Below are positions 53,245-62,972 of a stretch of 64,000 nucleotides of DNA, in pieces. The notes under the pieces are model-generated. The model did not search any database. It had not been told where the DNA came from and worked only from the letters and a program-made list of their open reading frames with translations. Both the position numbers and the translations under genes were made by a program. Location of the stretch: positions 559,849 through 623,848 of the forward strand of contig KE159611.1 of NCBI GenBank assembly GCA_000403295.2. The letters are read 5' to 3'. Source of the DNA: Lachnospiraceae bacterium M18-1. Its GTDB lineage: Bacteria > Bacillota > Clostridia > Lachnospirales > Lachnospiraceae. Each line of letters starts with the position of its first letter. Within the stretch, counting starts at the first letter, position 1.

Positions 53245-54762
53245 CTATTCTGTAAACGAATTTAATTCTTCTGCCAGCTTTTCAATTGACACAGCAATCT
53301 TTTCCAGACTTTCCCCATATGCCTGTAAAGGCTTTCCATACGGACTTTCAAGCTCTTCGGCTTCACCGATAAATTCACATAAGGTGTAGATGTTCTCTGA
53401 ATTTCCATACTCAGCAATCAGTTTTTCTTTCTGTTTCTCCTCAAAGGTCAGGATCAGAATATCCTCTCCGATCTCAGACTCCGAAAATGCATGAGCCGTA
53501 TGTTCGGATAATGTCAGCTGCATGCTTTTCATTACAGCCTCTGCTTTTTGATTGGGAGGCTCTGGAAACAGGACCACCATGCCGCGGGAATCAATGACAT
53601 ATTCCTGCTTCAATTCCTTTTGGCGGAGCAGTTCTGCTGCCATGGGGCCCCTGCACGTATCCGACTGACTGACAAAAACAATCCTGTGAAATCTCTGCCG
53701 CTTCACCACTGCTCCTGCAGATATCCTCAAATGACCGGCCGCCTTTTCCAGACGGTTCATGATTGCTCTCCCGATTCCCTGACGCGCAAATGATTCGCTG
53801 TATATCTCCTCCACTTCTTCTTCATCAAATTCCCGCAGTATAGAATAAAGATTCTTTGCGATCGTCTTTTCATTTTCCCTGGATCCAATATTTTTGATCA
53901 CACCATTTGTATAAAAATCTACTGTCTCGCTCGAGGCGATGATCCCAATCTTTCTACCTTCACGCACCGCTTCATATGCAATCTGTCGGATTGCCAGAAT
54001 CTCTTCACGTATATTTCCCTCCACTATGATCAGCTTTGCTTTCGGTGCATAATGCCGATACTTCATTCCCGGAGCTTTCGGCGGAATATCGCTCTCATTT
54101 CCCAAAATCGTCTGGTCAACGCTTACATCCCCGATCACTTCTTCCAGCATGTCCAGCGTAATAGCGCCAGGCCTGAGAATCATCGGCGGATTTACTGTCA
54201 TATCGAGAATTGTAGACTCCAGACCGATCTCAACACTGCCGCCGTCCAGAATCATCCGGATTTTCCCATCCAGATCCCGGAGCACATGTTCTGCAGTTGT
54301 AGGACTTGGACGCCCTGATATATTTGCACTTGGTGCAGATACGTAGCCTCCGGAAGCCAAGATCAGTTCTCGTGCTGCCAGATTGCTGGGCATTCGGACC
54401 GCAACCGTATCCAGTCCTCCTGTGGTTCCATATGGAACCACAGGACTTTTTTCCAAAATAAGCGTCAGAGGACCCGGCCAAAAATGATCAGCCAGCTCTT
54501 CCACTGCTGCCGGAATGTTAACTGCAATCTCCTCCAGCGCCTGCACATCCGCAATGTGTACGATCAACGGATTATCTGAAGGCCTGCCTTTTGCAGCATA
54601 CGTTTTTTTTGCAGCCTCTTCATCCAGAGCATTGGCTCCCAACCCATAGACTGTTTCCGTAGGGAACGCTACAAGGCCGCCTTTTTTCAGAATAGATCCT
54701 GCCTCTTGAATAACCTGCATATCTATTCTGTTTGCGTCTATCTTTTTTATAATCGTCTTCAC
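53245..54762 (-). CDS. Threonylcarbamoyl-AMP synthase (Sua5) fused to inactive LMW phosphatase domain
   Basis: A 505-residue protein. Residues about 10-205 form the YrdC/Sua5 domain (VAFPTETVYGLGANALDE, GRPSDNPLIVHI, APSANISGRPSPT) that makes threonylcarbamoyl-AMP for tRNA t6A. Residues about 232-350 form the Sua5 C-terminal domain. Residues about 357-500 are a low-molecular-weight phosphotyrosine phosphatase fold, but the signature reads VSQSDTCRGPMAAE: the nucleophilic Cys is Ser, the following Ser is Gly, and the DP loop reads SPYGK, lacking the acid Asp. The phosphatase should be dead. Start is GTG 54762 after GGGGTG; GTG 54771 is the alternative. Confidence 0.88.
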   Translation of the reverse strand: MKTIIKKIDANRIDMQVIQEAGSILKKGGLVAFPTETVYGLGANALDEEAAKKTYAAKGRPSDNPLIVHIADVQALEEIAVNIPAAVEELADHFWPGPLTLILEKSPVVPYGTTGGLDTVAVRMPSNLAARELILASGGYVSAPSANISGRPSPTTAEHVLRDLDGKIRMILDGGSVEIGLESTILDMTVNPPMILRPGAITLDMLEEVIGDVSVDQTILGNESDIPPKAPGMKYRHYAPKAKLIIVEGNIREEILAIRQIAYEAVREGRKIGIIASSETVDFYTNGVIKNIGSRENEKTIAKNLYSILREFDEEEVEEIYSESFARQGIGRAIMNRLEKAAGHLRISAGAVVKRQRFHRIVFVSQSDTCRGPMAAELLRQKELKQEYVIDSRGMVVLFPEPPNQKAEAVMKSMQLTLSEHTAHAFSESEIGEDILILTFEEKQKEKLIAEYGNSENIYTLCEFIGEAEELESPYGKPLQAYGESLEKIAVSIEKLAEELNSFTE

Positions 54763-54840
54763 AGGTATCACCCCATTGAATCATATAGTCTTTTTTCCGA
54801 CAAGGTATTTTTTCCGTAGAATCTATTATAGCACCAAATA

Positions 54841-55683
54841 TCATAAATTTAAAGATGAAAGATACGTCTGTATTCCTTTTACTACTGCTTCGGCCATTTT
54901 ATCCTGATATTCCTCCGTAACCAGAAGATTTGCTTCTTTCTGGTTGCTTAAAAAACCACATTCTACAATCACAGTCGTCGCTTTAGTTTTTTTCAGCAAG
55001 TAATATGTATCGTTTGCCTTTGCCTGTCTGGTATTATCCGGATCCGCTTCAAACATTGCTTCCTGCAGTATTTTAGCAGCCTGTTCTCCGCCCTTCGAAT
55101 GAGTATAGTAAAAAACCTGGGCGCCGTGAACACCTTCCTGGGAGTAACTGTTCTGATGAATACTGACGGCAATGGATGGATTTTTTTCATTGATCATCGT
55201 AACTCTGGCTTTTAAATCTTCCACTTTGGAATCTGCGACCGCATCCTCATTTTCTCTTGTCATGATTACATGGATTCCCTGCTCTTCCAGACTTTTTTTG
55301 ATTTTTTGTGAGATCACCAGATTAATATCTTTTTCGAGTGCTCCGTTAATCCCGATTTTTCCGGGATCAAATCCTCCATGACCGGCATCCAGAATGACAA
55401 CAGTTCCTTCCAGCTTCTTATCTCCGCTCTCTGTATTTTTTTCTTTTCCTGTACCGGATGTGCTATTTTTCCCTTCTACATTTCCTGCAGTTTCCACATC
55501 TGTTTCTTTGTCAGATTTTTTTTCTTCCTTTCCATTGCTTGATTTCTGTTCCTCCGCTGCCTGATCTTCTAATTCGTTTCCTCCTTCCACCTGCGCATAT
55601 AACCGCTCACCAAGCATCTGGCTTCCGATCGTGATTCCTGCAAGCATGGCCATCATAAGAAAAATGATTATTTTTTTCCGCAA
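54841..55683 (-). CDS. N-acetylmuramoyl-L-alanine amidase (Amidase_3)
   Basis: A 280-residue secreted cell-wall amidase. A membrane-type signal segment (KKIIIFLMMAMLAGITIGS) is followed by an acidic/Lys-rich linker (about 40-95) and the zinc-amidase domain with ILDAGHGGFDPG, LEKDINL, VSIHQNSYS and VECGFLSNQKEANLL. The start is TTG 55683 with AAAGGGGAT upstream; ATG 55713 is an alternative. CwlD-like amidases in this order act in spore cortex or vegetative wall turnover. Confidence 0.9.
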   Translation of the reverse strand: MRKKIIIFLMMAMLAGITIGSQMLGERLYAQVEGGNELEDQAAEEQKSSNGKEEKKSDKETDVETAGNVEGKNSTSGTGKEKNTESGDKKLEGTVVILDAGHGGFDPGKIGINGALEKDINLVISQKIKKSLEEQGIHVIMTRENEDAVADSKVEDLKARVTMINEKNPSIAVSIHQNSYSQEGVHGAQVFYYTHSKGGEQAAKILQEAMFEADPDNTRQAKANDTYYLLKKTKATTVIVECGFLSNQKEANLLVTEEYQDKMAEAVVKGIQTYLSSLNL

Positions 55684-55784
55684 AAAAACATCCCCTTTCA
55701 CATATATTTTCATGTATATGCAAAAAGAGGATGTCTCTTTCGCCTAAGTCTCTACGAAACTGCCGGCGGCAAGCTTTAAAGAAT

Positions 55785-58124
55785 TTAGTTTACATATTGA
55801 AGGATCAAATTCCATATTTCGGCATTCTCCATACCAAGAGACCATTCTGCTACACCAGCCAGGTTCTGGCTTTTGATCAGCTTCATCTTTTCTTCAAGAG
55901 AGTCCGCATCTTCTAGCCAAATCTTATAAACGCCGCCATCTGCCTCCCATTGTGCGTAATTTTGTTTGGTGGTTTCATCCCACTGGGCCTGGACGCCGTA
56001 TTGTTCCAGTCTCTGACTTGCGTCATCCATCCCCATGGCTATGCTGGTTACACTTTTGGAATACTCCGCCGCTTCTGTCCCCTGTTCTTCAGCCAGCTGC
56101 TCCGCAGACTTCTCTGTCTCCTGCCAGAGCCTTGTATAAAACGGAATCCCGGCCACAAGCTTTTCACTTGGAACCTCTTTCAGAGCATTCTCAATTCCGT
56201 CCTTCACGTATCCGTAAGACGATACCGAGCCTGCCACATAAGAACCTTCTGTATGTTCATCGTAGCCCATGATCATGACATAATCGGCTACGATACCCTG
56301 TTCCTTCAGATTACGATGCTCATTGTAAGGCTGCGGGACATAATTATCTACAGAAAACACAAGTCCGTTCTGCCTGCATTTTACCGATAATTCCCGTACA
56401 AACTGAATATAATGTTCTCCGCACTCCGTTGACACCAGTTCAAAATCCAGATTAATCCCATCAATTCCGGACTGAAGCGCCTGTGCTATTACCTGGTTGA
56501 TCAGGTTTTCTCTCTTGGATGTATAACTCAGTACCTGATAGGTCTCATCGTAAGAATTGATACCTCCATGAAAGTCTCTTAGAACGCCCCATACATCCAG
56601 TTTGGACTGATGCGCATAGTTCACATAATCTGAAGACGCAATAGACTGGAGATTACCATCGGTATCAGCAATACTGAACCATGTCGGCGCCAGCGTAGTC
56701 AGCCCCTTCGTATTCGCAATGGTTTCCAGCATATAGCTGTTGGCATCCGGGTTATCCACATTGTGCCATGCCATATTAATTGTCTTATTCACAGTTATAT
56801 TGCTATAATCCGGTTCTATGAAATTTCCTGATATCGTTTCCGTTACAGGCTTTCTCAGAGTATTTGTCTTTACATATCCTACAAAACCGTCTGTCGTAGC
56901 AATCTTCTTCCAGTCTCCTTCGTCTTCTAATACCGTAACTTTATCAGACTTGTCCACTTTCGCCAGGATCGGGCTTTTTACACCTCCCTGAAAACGCACT
57001 TCCGTGCTTTTCTTGAGAGAAGCCGTCTGAATCTCGCCCCATTCACATGTGATAGCTGCCCTGGCTGGCTTCTCGTATACACTGAAGTCCATACCCGTAT
57101 ACTGCTGGATAAATGGAAGAGCAATATATGCTGTCCTGCCTTCTGTTTTCAGTATTACGTAATTTTCACTTTTCTTTTCATTGATCTCGGTATATTCTTT
57201 GCTGCCGACTGCCACTGATATGTTTCCGTTGGGCAGTGTATAAAGCATAATGCTTTCGTTCGGATCCCAATAGAATCTTTCATTAATATAATGTCTGACA
57301 ATAGAATATTCTACATAGGGCTGACCGTCGATCAGCTTTCCAACAGGAATACCGCTTTCTTCACTTCGCATCACCTGATTATTAATGATCACTGCAAGGT
57401 CATTCTCATTTTCCAGCCCATAATATTCTTTCAAATCAGCCTGCTCTTTTGATGGACCGTACTTTTGCCAGAAAAGAGCGCCTCCTGCTAGAATGACCAG
57501 TAATACTCCAAGTAATACCATACGAAGAATCAGATTTCTGCGTCTTCTTCTGGCCCTGCTGCTTCTTCTCAGCCCACGTCCGCCCGGACGTTGTCTGCCT
57601 GGACCTCCGGGGACTTTTGAATCACGAATATTGTCTTTCTCAAAAGCTTCCGATCCTCTGCCGTTATCAAGCCGTGATGCCCTGGCACTCCGCCTGCCGT
57701 CAGCTTCCGTACCTCCTGTTCTGCGCGCACCTTCTCCTGATGGTATCCTTCTGCCCTGGGTGCCGTCACCGTCCAAATTCCTTCTGTTCTGTATACTGTC
57801 AGTTCCGGATACTCTCCCGTTCTGCGAAGCACCGCTTCCAGATATCTTTCCCGCTTGTGTACTGCCGGTTCCAGATGTCCTTGCATTCCGCATATCGCCC
57901 ATCTGTGCTCTTCCAGCCTTACGCAGACTTTCAATTTCCAGCTTTTTTATTCTCCGCAGTTTTGCCGGTTCACCCGTGCTGCCATTGTTAATGCCTCTGG
58001 ACGGCCTGGAGCCTTCTGTTCTGTAGTCTCCCAAATTCTGCTCCGTGCCCTCTGGATTTACATCCTGCTTCTGGATGGACCATCGATTTGTGGCATCTAA
58101 TCCTGTTCCTTCTCTTTCGTCCAT
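55785..58124 (-). CDS. GH18 glycosidase with SH3 domain and membrane anchor
   Basis: A 779-residue protein. A cytoplasmic N-terminus of about 190 residues carries short Gly/Arg/Ser-rich repeats (SGSGASQNGRVSGTDSIQNR), then one helix (about 198-218, LILRMVLLGVLLVILAGGALF), a copper-amine-oxidase-N-like domain, an SH3 domain (ILAKVDKSDKVTVLEDEGDWKKIATTDGFVGYV), and a GH18 domain with catalytic DGINLDFE. Close relatives are spore cortex-lytic glucosaminidases of the YaaH/SleL type. Start at 58124 from AGGAGGGA. Confidence 0.87.
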   Translation of the reverse strand: MDEREGTGLDATNRWSIQKQDVNPEGTEQNLGDYRTEGSRPSRGINNGSTGEPAKLRRIKKLEIESLRKAGRAQMGDMRNARTSGTGSTQAGKISGSGASQNGRVSGTDSIQNRRNLDGDGTQGRRIPSGEGARRTGGTEADGRRSARASRLDNGRGSEAFEKDNIRDSKVPGGPGRQRPGGRGLRRSSRARRRRRNLILRMVLLGVLLVILAGGALFWQKYGPSKEQADLKEYYGLENENDLAVIINNQVMRSEESGIPVGKLIDGQPYVEYSIVRHYINERFYWDPNESIMLYTLPNGNISVAVGSKEYTEINEKKSENYVILKTEGRTAYIALPFIQQYTGMDFSVYEKPARAAITCEWGEIQTASLKKSTEVRFQGGVKSPILAKVDKSDKVTVLEDEGDWKKIATTDGFVGYVKTNTLRKPVTETISGNFIEPDYSNITVNKTINMAWHNVDNPDANSYMLETIANTKGLTTLAPTWFSIADTDGNLQSIASSDYVNYAHQSKLDVWGVLRDFHGGINSYDETYQVLSYTSKRENLINQVIAQALQSGIDGINLDFELVSTECGEHYIQFVRELSVKCRQNGLVFSVDNYVPQPYNEHRNLKEQGIVADYVMIMGYDEHTEGSYVAGSVSSYGYVKDGIENALKEVPSEKLVAGIPFYTRLWQETEKSAEQLAEEQGTEAAEYSKSVTSIAMGMDDASQRLEQYGVQAQWDETTKQNYAQWEADGGVYKIWLEDADSLEEKMKLIKSQNLAGVAEWSLGMENAEIWNLILQYVN

Positions 58125-58342
58125 TCGTTCCCTCCTGTCCGAACTCTGCCGCATAAAAATCGTTCCGGACTTATCCAGACTTCTGATAAGTTTTATACGG
58201 CAGACTTCACGTGAACATTATACCACATTTTTTTTATACGTCATCAGTAATTTGGCATTTTGGCAAAATTTTAATTTTTATATACGGCAAATCCCGCAGA
58301 CAAATGATTTTAATCTGGATAAAAGGGGTATGACCAGTCTTC

Positions 58343-58570
58343 TCACCTCTTCTTTCTTTTTTTATTAATGTTGTGAAATGAAAGCGATTCTATATGCCCG
58401 TCCTTATCCATCTGATAATCCCGCATATAACTGCCTTCTTCCCGCAGCATGTGCGCTTTTACTACCTGCATCGGGCTTGCATTATTTCCATCGATCAGAA
58501 TACACACGCCGCTTTTTTCAAAACCCTCCAATTCTGTGTACAACTTTTCATATGATATTCCGTTCTTCAT
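58343..58570 (-). CDS. Small conserved-looking protein of unknown function
   Basis: A 75-residue hydrophilic protein (MKNGISYEKLYTELEGFEKSGVCILIDGNNASPM and on), ending in a very basic KKRKKR tail. Start at 58570 with GGGAG nine bases upstream. No domain recognised. It lies downstream of no clear operon and ends 220 bases from the GH18 start. Confidence 0.55.
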   Translation of the reverse strand: MKNGISYEKLYTELEGFEKSGVCILIDGNNASPMQVVKAHMLREEGSYMRDYQMDKDGHIESLSFHNINKKRKKR

Positions 58571-59279
58571 TTGTTCTGCTCCCTTCGTTTGCTGCAACCA
58601 ATTGTTTCTGCAATTTGATTGCCGTATATAACTTATCTGCTTTTGCAGATTGGTCCCCGGTGGTTTCTGATAAATAAGCTGATACCTGCATATCCGCCAG
58701 AAGGAGGTGCGTGTGACATACCGCTGATGCAGGCAGAAGATAGTATAAACCACTCGTATTCAACTGTTTTACTCTCCGAATCCGTTCCTGATTCTGGAAC
58801 CTTGACTACTTTGATCTTCAGAATAGATTAAAAGATTATAGCTGCAGATGTATTTTACTTGGACGTGTGCAGGACATCCTTTCAAAAAAATACCATATCC
58901 GGCCCCCTTTCATATGCAAGATTTATTTATCCCGGAATACTATCCTCTGTGACTGCCATTATACGAAGCCCTAAAAATAATTTCAATGTGTTTCTTGTTT
59001 ATAAGTCCTGTGAATTTGTTTAAAAGTTGCATTATATGACCTGGATATATGGCAGATTTTACTTTATTATCCGGATGCCGTGCAGCGGGTGCACGAAACC
59101 GTGTGAACAGTAGCTAAATAGTACATGTTTCCATATTTTTTATTATATTTTTGCTTTACATATCCACAGATATTGTTTATACTAAGGTTGAGAAAGATAT
59201 ATGGGTTGCCCATTGGGTATATGTAGGCAGAAGAGATCTGCATACATTATAATATATCGATTCAGAAGGATGTGATCAT
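58571..59279. other. Intergenic region upstream of mecA
   Basis: Over 700 bp without a confident gene. A minus-strand frame at 58548-58763 has some gene-like sequence (SAKADKLYTAIKLQKQLVAA) but no ribosome site. The decayed repeat at 59041-59114 lies here, and a -10-like TATAAT (59248-59253) precedes mecA without a good -35. Confidence 0.4.
59041..59114 (+). repeat. Family I half element, copy F (decayed)
   Basis: CTGGATATATGGCAGATTTT and on, through CCGTGCAGC...GTGCACG to CCGTGTGAACAGTAGC, aligns with the right half of copy D with several changes, including one in the terminal GTAAC. The left half is missing and there is no target duplication. Confidence 0.65.
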
Positions 59280-59999
59280 ATGAAAATCGAAAAACTAAAT
59301 GAAAATCAAATTCGTTGCACTTTGACACATGCTGATCTGGCGGCCCGCCACTTAAAACTGAGTGAACTGGCTTATGGTACTGAGAAAGCAAAGTCTCTGT
59401 TCCGTGATATGATGCAGCAGGCATCATTTGACTTTGGTTTCGAAGCTGATGATATTCCTCTGATGATTGAGGCCATTCCGGCTTCTGCAGATTCTATCGT
59501 ACTGATCATCACCAAGGTAGAAGACCCTGAAGAACTGGATACCAGGTTTTCAAAGTTTACTCCTTTTGGCGAATTGGATTCTGCTCATGAGTCTCCTTTC
59601 AGTAAGCTGGAGGGAGCGGAAGAATTTCTGGATCTGCTGAATAAAGTCAAAGAAGCGGCGGCGGGAGTAGCCCAGGCTTCAGAAGAAAAGAAAGCTCCGG
59701 AGCCTGTACCGGCAAAGCTGTTTTCATTTGAAAATATTGACCGTGTGATACAGGCTGCCCAGCTGATTGCTCAGATGTATAAGGGACGGAATACATTATA
59801 TCGTGATGCCGGAAATGAAATCTATATTCTGGCGCTTACACAATCCGAACATACCAGCAACGAATTTAATAAAATCTGCAATATGCTTTCAGAATATGGT
59901 ACTCTGGAGAGAGTTTCCGGTTCTGTGCTGGCATTTTTAGAAGAACATTGTGAAACTGTTATTTCTACAGATGCTGTGCAGAAGTTGACAGAAGTCTAA
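59280..59999 (+). CDS. mecA: Adaptor protein MecA
   Basis: A 239-residue adaptor that hands substrates to the ClpC protease. The N-terminal substrate-binding part opens MKIEKLNENQIRCTLTHADLAAR; a linker with Pro/Glu/Ala (about 138-150) leads to the C-terminal ClpC-binding domain (FSFENIDRVIQAAQLI ... YGNE-type YRDAGNEIYILAL, then LSEYGTLERVSGSVLAFLEEH). AGAAGGATG lies before the ATG. Monocistronic. Confidence 0.93.
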   Translation: MKIEKLNENQIRCTLTHADLAARHLKLSELAYGTEKAKSLFRDMMQQASFDFGFEADDIPLMIEAIPASADSIVLIITKVEDPEELDTRFSKFTPFGELDSAHESPFSKLEGAEEFLDLLNKVKEAAAGVAQASEEKKAPEPVPAKLFSFENIDRVIQAAQLIAQMYKGRNTLYRDAGNEIYILALTQSEHTSNEFNKICNMLSEYGTLERVSGSVLAFLEEHCETVISTDAVQKLTEV

Positions 60000-60047
60000 A
60001 AATCTGCTGCAGTGCATGAGCGTTAAAACAACTCCATTCAGGAAAAT

Positions 60048-60086
60048 AATTCCGCCCGCGATTCAGACGAATCCGGGCGGAATTTC
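60048..60086 (+). terminator. Terminator after mecA
   Basis: AATTCCGCCCG (60048-60058) pairs with CGGGCGGAATT (60074-60084), followed by a short T run. Confidence 0.8.
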
Positions 60087-60158
60087 ATATCTGCTCTTAT
60101 TATGGACGCAGGCTGTAAAACATTAATTCTTGTCCACATTCTTACGGGAAAAACTATT

Positions 60159-60368
60159 TTATTTTCCTGCTGCTTTAATGGACGCATTAATCTTTTCTAC
60201 CAGCAGATCAGCATCAATCCCATGAACCATTGCAGCCTCTGCAAGAGACTCTCCCTGTGCGGACGGGCATCCAAGGCAGTGCATACCGATCTCCATCAAA
60301 ATAGGTGCGGCTTCCGGAAAAACATTTAACAGTTCTCCTATTGTTGTATCTTTAGAAATCTGTGTCAT
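60159..60368 (-). CDS. DUF1858-domain protein
   Basis: A 69-residue protein covering one DUF1858 domain ([43 protein letters not shown]). The CxxC in CLGCPSA is typical of the family, which is linked to redox and hybrid-cluster proteins. AAGGAGG precedes the ATG. Function unknown. Confidence 0.9.
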   Translation of the reverse strand: MTQISKDTTIGELLNVFPEAAPILMEIGMHCLGCPSAQGESLAEAAMVHGIDADLLVEKINASIKAAGK

Positions 60369-61001
60369 TTCTCTTATCCTCCTTTAATATTCAATGCTTC
60401 TTATTATAATCCCAAATTTATGATTTATCAACCGCAGAAAAAATATTTTTTTAATCCGGCACTAAATTTTCAGAATTGTACAACCTTTAAAATCACTTTT
60501 TTGACTACTTAAAAGTCAACATTTTTTTCTCTTTTTTTCGACAAATTTTGAATTTCATCATATCTCACCAAAACATTCGTTCTTTTTCACAGCCGAGTAA
60601 TTCACATAAAAGGGGTTTTTTAATGTGGATAATGTGGATAACTTTTTCGAAATCTTTAATTTTCCACGTTTTTTGATACTTTCTGTGTGGATAAGTTGAA
60701 AACTTCTCTTTTTCTGCATTCGACATTTTTTTACATTTTTGTGCATTTTGTATATCATATATCTACAATTTTCGCATTTTTCGGGCCCTGATCTCTAAAA
60801 GGGCCTGTGTAAATTGCAAGTTAATTTTAAATATGTGGACAAAATGCATTTTCTATTGTTATTTTTCCTCTCCATAGATGCAAAAAACAGAATTAAAAGG
60901 TATTTTCGAATCCTGCGTATTCTAAAAAGTTTCTTTTATAATAAATAGAGCTCGTCTACAAGAAATTTTTTTCTTCCTCAGACTATTTTTTATTCTTCTA
61001 T
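60369..61001. other. AT-rich non-coding region with four DnaA-box-like sites
   Basis: About 630 bp with poly-T/A tracts and no supportable gene. It contains TGTGGATAA three times (60624-60632, 60633-60641, 60686-60694), identical to the consensus DnaA box on the minus strand, and TGTGGACAA (60834-60842) with one change. The first two are directly abutted. This resembles part of a replication origin or a DnaA titration site. No dnaA or dnaN gene is nearby in the window. Confidence 0.5.
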
Positions 61002-61051
61002 AAAAAAACCAGGAGATAATCTGCAAATATTACAGATTATTTTCCTGGTTT
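61002..61051 (-). terminator. Terminator for the NlpC/P60 gene
   Basis: Read on the minus strand, AACCAGGAAAATAATCTG pairs with CAGATTATCTCCTGGTT and is followed by a T run (A run at 61002-61008 on the plus strand). It lies 168 bases past the NlpC stop. The stretch 61052-61218 also has small hairpins but no gene. Confidence 0.8.
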
Positions 61052-61218
61052 CTATAAATCCGGCGGTCGAAAATTGCCGGATAACAGAAAATATATTCTC
61101 TGTTTTTCTACATTCTCTGCGAAAATCAGATATCCTTGCAAGCACGGCTGGCTGGCCCGCTGCTTCGCGGAAAGAAATTTTGATTTCTGCCTGTTTATGC
61201 TGCATTTTGGCATTCCTG

Positions 61219-62661
61219 TCACAGGACACGGCGGATGGTAATGATCGGTGCGTAAGTCGCAGTACAGATTCCAATTCCCTGCGCCTCATTCATCGCGTTC
61301 ACTATGGTTCCGTCTCCCATATAAAGCCCTACGTGTCCATCATATAATACCAGATCTCCTGGAAGTGCCTGTTCATAACTGACCTCATAACCAACATTTA
61401 CCATATCATATGTGGTACGCGGCAGTGCGATCCCAAAATTAGCATAAACCGACTGTACAAATCCGGAACAGTCCGCACCATTTGTCAGACTGGTTCCTCC
61501 CCATACATAAGGATTTCCAATAAACTGGCAGGCAAAATCGATCACGGCCTGGCCTGCATATTCCTGCGGCTGTGCAGCCTCAGCATCTGATACCTCGGCC
61601 GTATCATCTGCCTTTTGTGTCATATCATCATCCGGAAGCCCGTTCTGTGTTCCGTCAGAATCAGGATTGCCCGTTTGTGTTCCGTCAGTCCCATCCGCCA
61701 GGGTCTGTCCACCGGCTGCGCCGCCTGTCTGAGCTGCATCGTCTTCAGCCTTGTTCTGCCCGGCTGTATCCTCCGTCTGTGTTCCGTCCGGGTTCTCTGT
61801 CCGGGTTCCGCCCGTATTGCCTGTCTGGGTCTGACTTCCGGCTGTTCTGCCGCCTTGATTCCGGCTTCCGGCTGTTCTGTCTGCCTGATTTCCTGTCCTG
61901 GATCTTTCATTATCCTGAGGACGGTTCTGCCGACCGCCGGCAGTCTGTATAGCTTCCTGCTCTTCTGCTTCTTCCTGTTCCAGGCGCTCTTCTTCCTCTT
62001 CTTTTGACTCTGCATAGGAAAATGTAGTCTCGGCTTCCACATAGTCCCCGCATACCCATCCGTCAAATTCTTCAACCTTCACAGGATACCAGCCATTTTC
62101 CGGCTCTCCGGTAATCTCATACTGCTGTCTGAACATTACCTGGGTTAAAATATCATTTTCCGTTCCCTGGCCGCTCCTCACATTGAGAACGTCCGCCAGG
62201 ACTGTAGCCACATCTGTCTCGTACTCCTTTGCACGTTTCTTCGCTTCTTCTCCTGTATATAACGCATCGGCAGGTACATAGCCTTCCACATTTCCAGATC
62301 GGATCTTTGTCCAGTCGCCTTTAAATTCGAGTACGGTAACTGTAGAATCGCTGTAAATCTTACCTGTCCATTCACTTTCTTCATTGGGGGCATCCCTAAC
62401 GTAGGAAAAATCTTCTACGTTAGAAAATGCCCTGTTTAGATACTCACCCTCACTTGTTGGAATCAAATACAAATCAATGTTGTCTTTTACATTTGTCTCA
62501 AGGCACTCTGTCAGCACAGATTCGATTCCTGCGACGGGCACCGGCGACGTACTCTCTGTCTTGCTGTCAGCCGCTTTTACCCGGATCACACTCCCCGGAA
62601 TCATGATAGCTCCTGCCAGTGCAGAAAGCATCACTTTTCGCCTCACATGTGTTACCTTCAT
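61219..62661 (-). CDS. Secreted NlpC/P60 endopeptidase with two SH3 domains
   Basis: A 480-residue cell-wall hydrolase. After a signal peptide (1-30, ending RVKA-AD) come two SH3_3-type domains (about 80-140, VRDAPNEESEWTGKIYSDSTVTVLEFKGDWTKIRSGNVEGYV; about 155-212, LNVRSGQGTENDILTQVMFRQQYEITGEPENGWYPVKV), a long Gly/Thr/Gln-rich linker (about 225-365), and the NlpC/P60 domain with catalytic Cys in GADCSGFVQSVY and His in YDGHVGLYMGDG. It cleaves peptide bonds in peptidoglycan stems. AAGGAGG precedes the ATG, and a strong promoter lies upstream. Confidence 0.92.
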   Translation of the reverse strand: MKVTHVRRKVMLSALAGAIMIPGSVIRVKAADSKTESTSPVPVAGIESVLTECLETNVKDNIDLYLIPTSEGEYLNRAFSNVEDFSYVRDAPNEESEWTGKIYSDSTVTVLEFKGDWTKIRSGNVEGYVPADALYTGEEAKKRAKEYETDVATVLADVLNVRSGQGTENDILTQVMFRQQYEITGEPENGWYPVKVEEFDGWVCGDYVEAETTFSYAESKEEEEERLEQEEAEEQEAIQTAGGRQNRPQDNERSRTGNQADRTAGSRNQGGRTAGSQTQTGNTGGTRTENPDGTQTEDTAGQNKAEDDAAQTGGAAGGQTLADGTDGTQTGNPDSDGTQNGLPDDDMTQKADDTAEVSDAEAAQPQEYAGQAVIDFACQFIGNPYVWGGTSLTNGADCSGFVQSVYANFGIALPRTTYDMVNVGYEVSYEQALPGDLVLYDGHVGLYMGDGTIVNAMNEAQGIGICTATYAPIITIRRVL

Positions 62662-62746
62662 ATAAAACCTCCTTAAGAAATCTATGACTTTATCTTTTGT
62701 AGGAAGTTCTAAATGTTACACAAATGTTAAATTTTGTTACGATGCT

Positions 62747-62775
62747 ATTGTAGCAGTATATCAATTACATGTCAA
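62747..62775 (-). promoter_or_regulatory. Consensus sigma-A promoter of the NlpC/P60 gene
   Basis: On the minus strand TTGACA (62770-62775) and TACAAT (62747-62752) are separated by 17 bases. The start codon is about 80 bases downstream. Confidence 0.75.
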
Positions 62776-62874
62776 TATTTTTTACAGACTTTTCATATGC
62801 AAAGTCTGACATATTATAACAATTCCTTCTATATTATATACGTTTTCAGCTAATATTTTGTCAGAAAATAAATT

Positions 62875-62972
62875 GTTACTATTCACAGCCATATAAAAAT
62901 CAGCAGACAGATTCGTCAAGCACAGCTTGTAAGAAGCTGTTTGATGATTTTTATATGACTGTGAATAGTAAC
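62875..62972. mobile_element. Family I-related palindromic element, copy G (98 bp)
   Basis: Terminal inverted repeats of 28 bp (GTTACTATTCACAGCCATAT and on; 27 of 28 match) enclose a short core. Perfect 8-bp direct repeats AATAAATT flank it (62867-62874 and 62973-62980). The ends match family I, but the inner sequence is different. It lies 30 bases upstream of the perR -35 box, between divergent promoters. Confidence 0.85.

Noticed and set aside
58548..58763. A 71-residue minus-strand frame ending inside the start of the 75-residue gene
   Set aside because: Part of it looks protein-like, but there is no ribosome site and no known similarity, so it is only mentioned in the intergenic entry.
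60558..60758. A 66-residue minus-strand frame in the AT-rich region
   Set aside because: Lys-rich low-complexity sequence, no ribosome site, and it overlaps the DnaA-box cluster.
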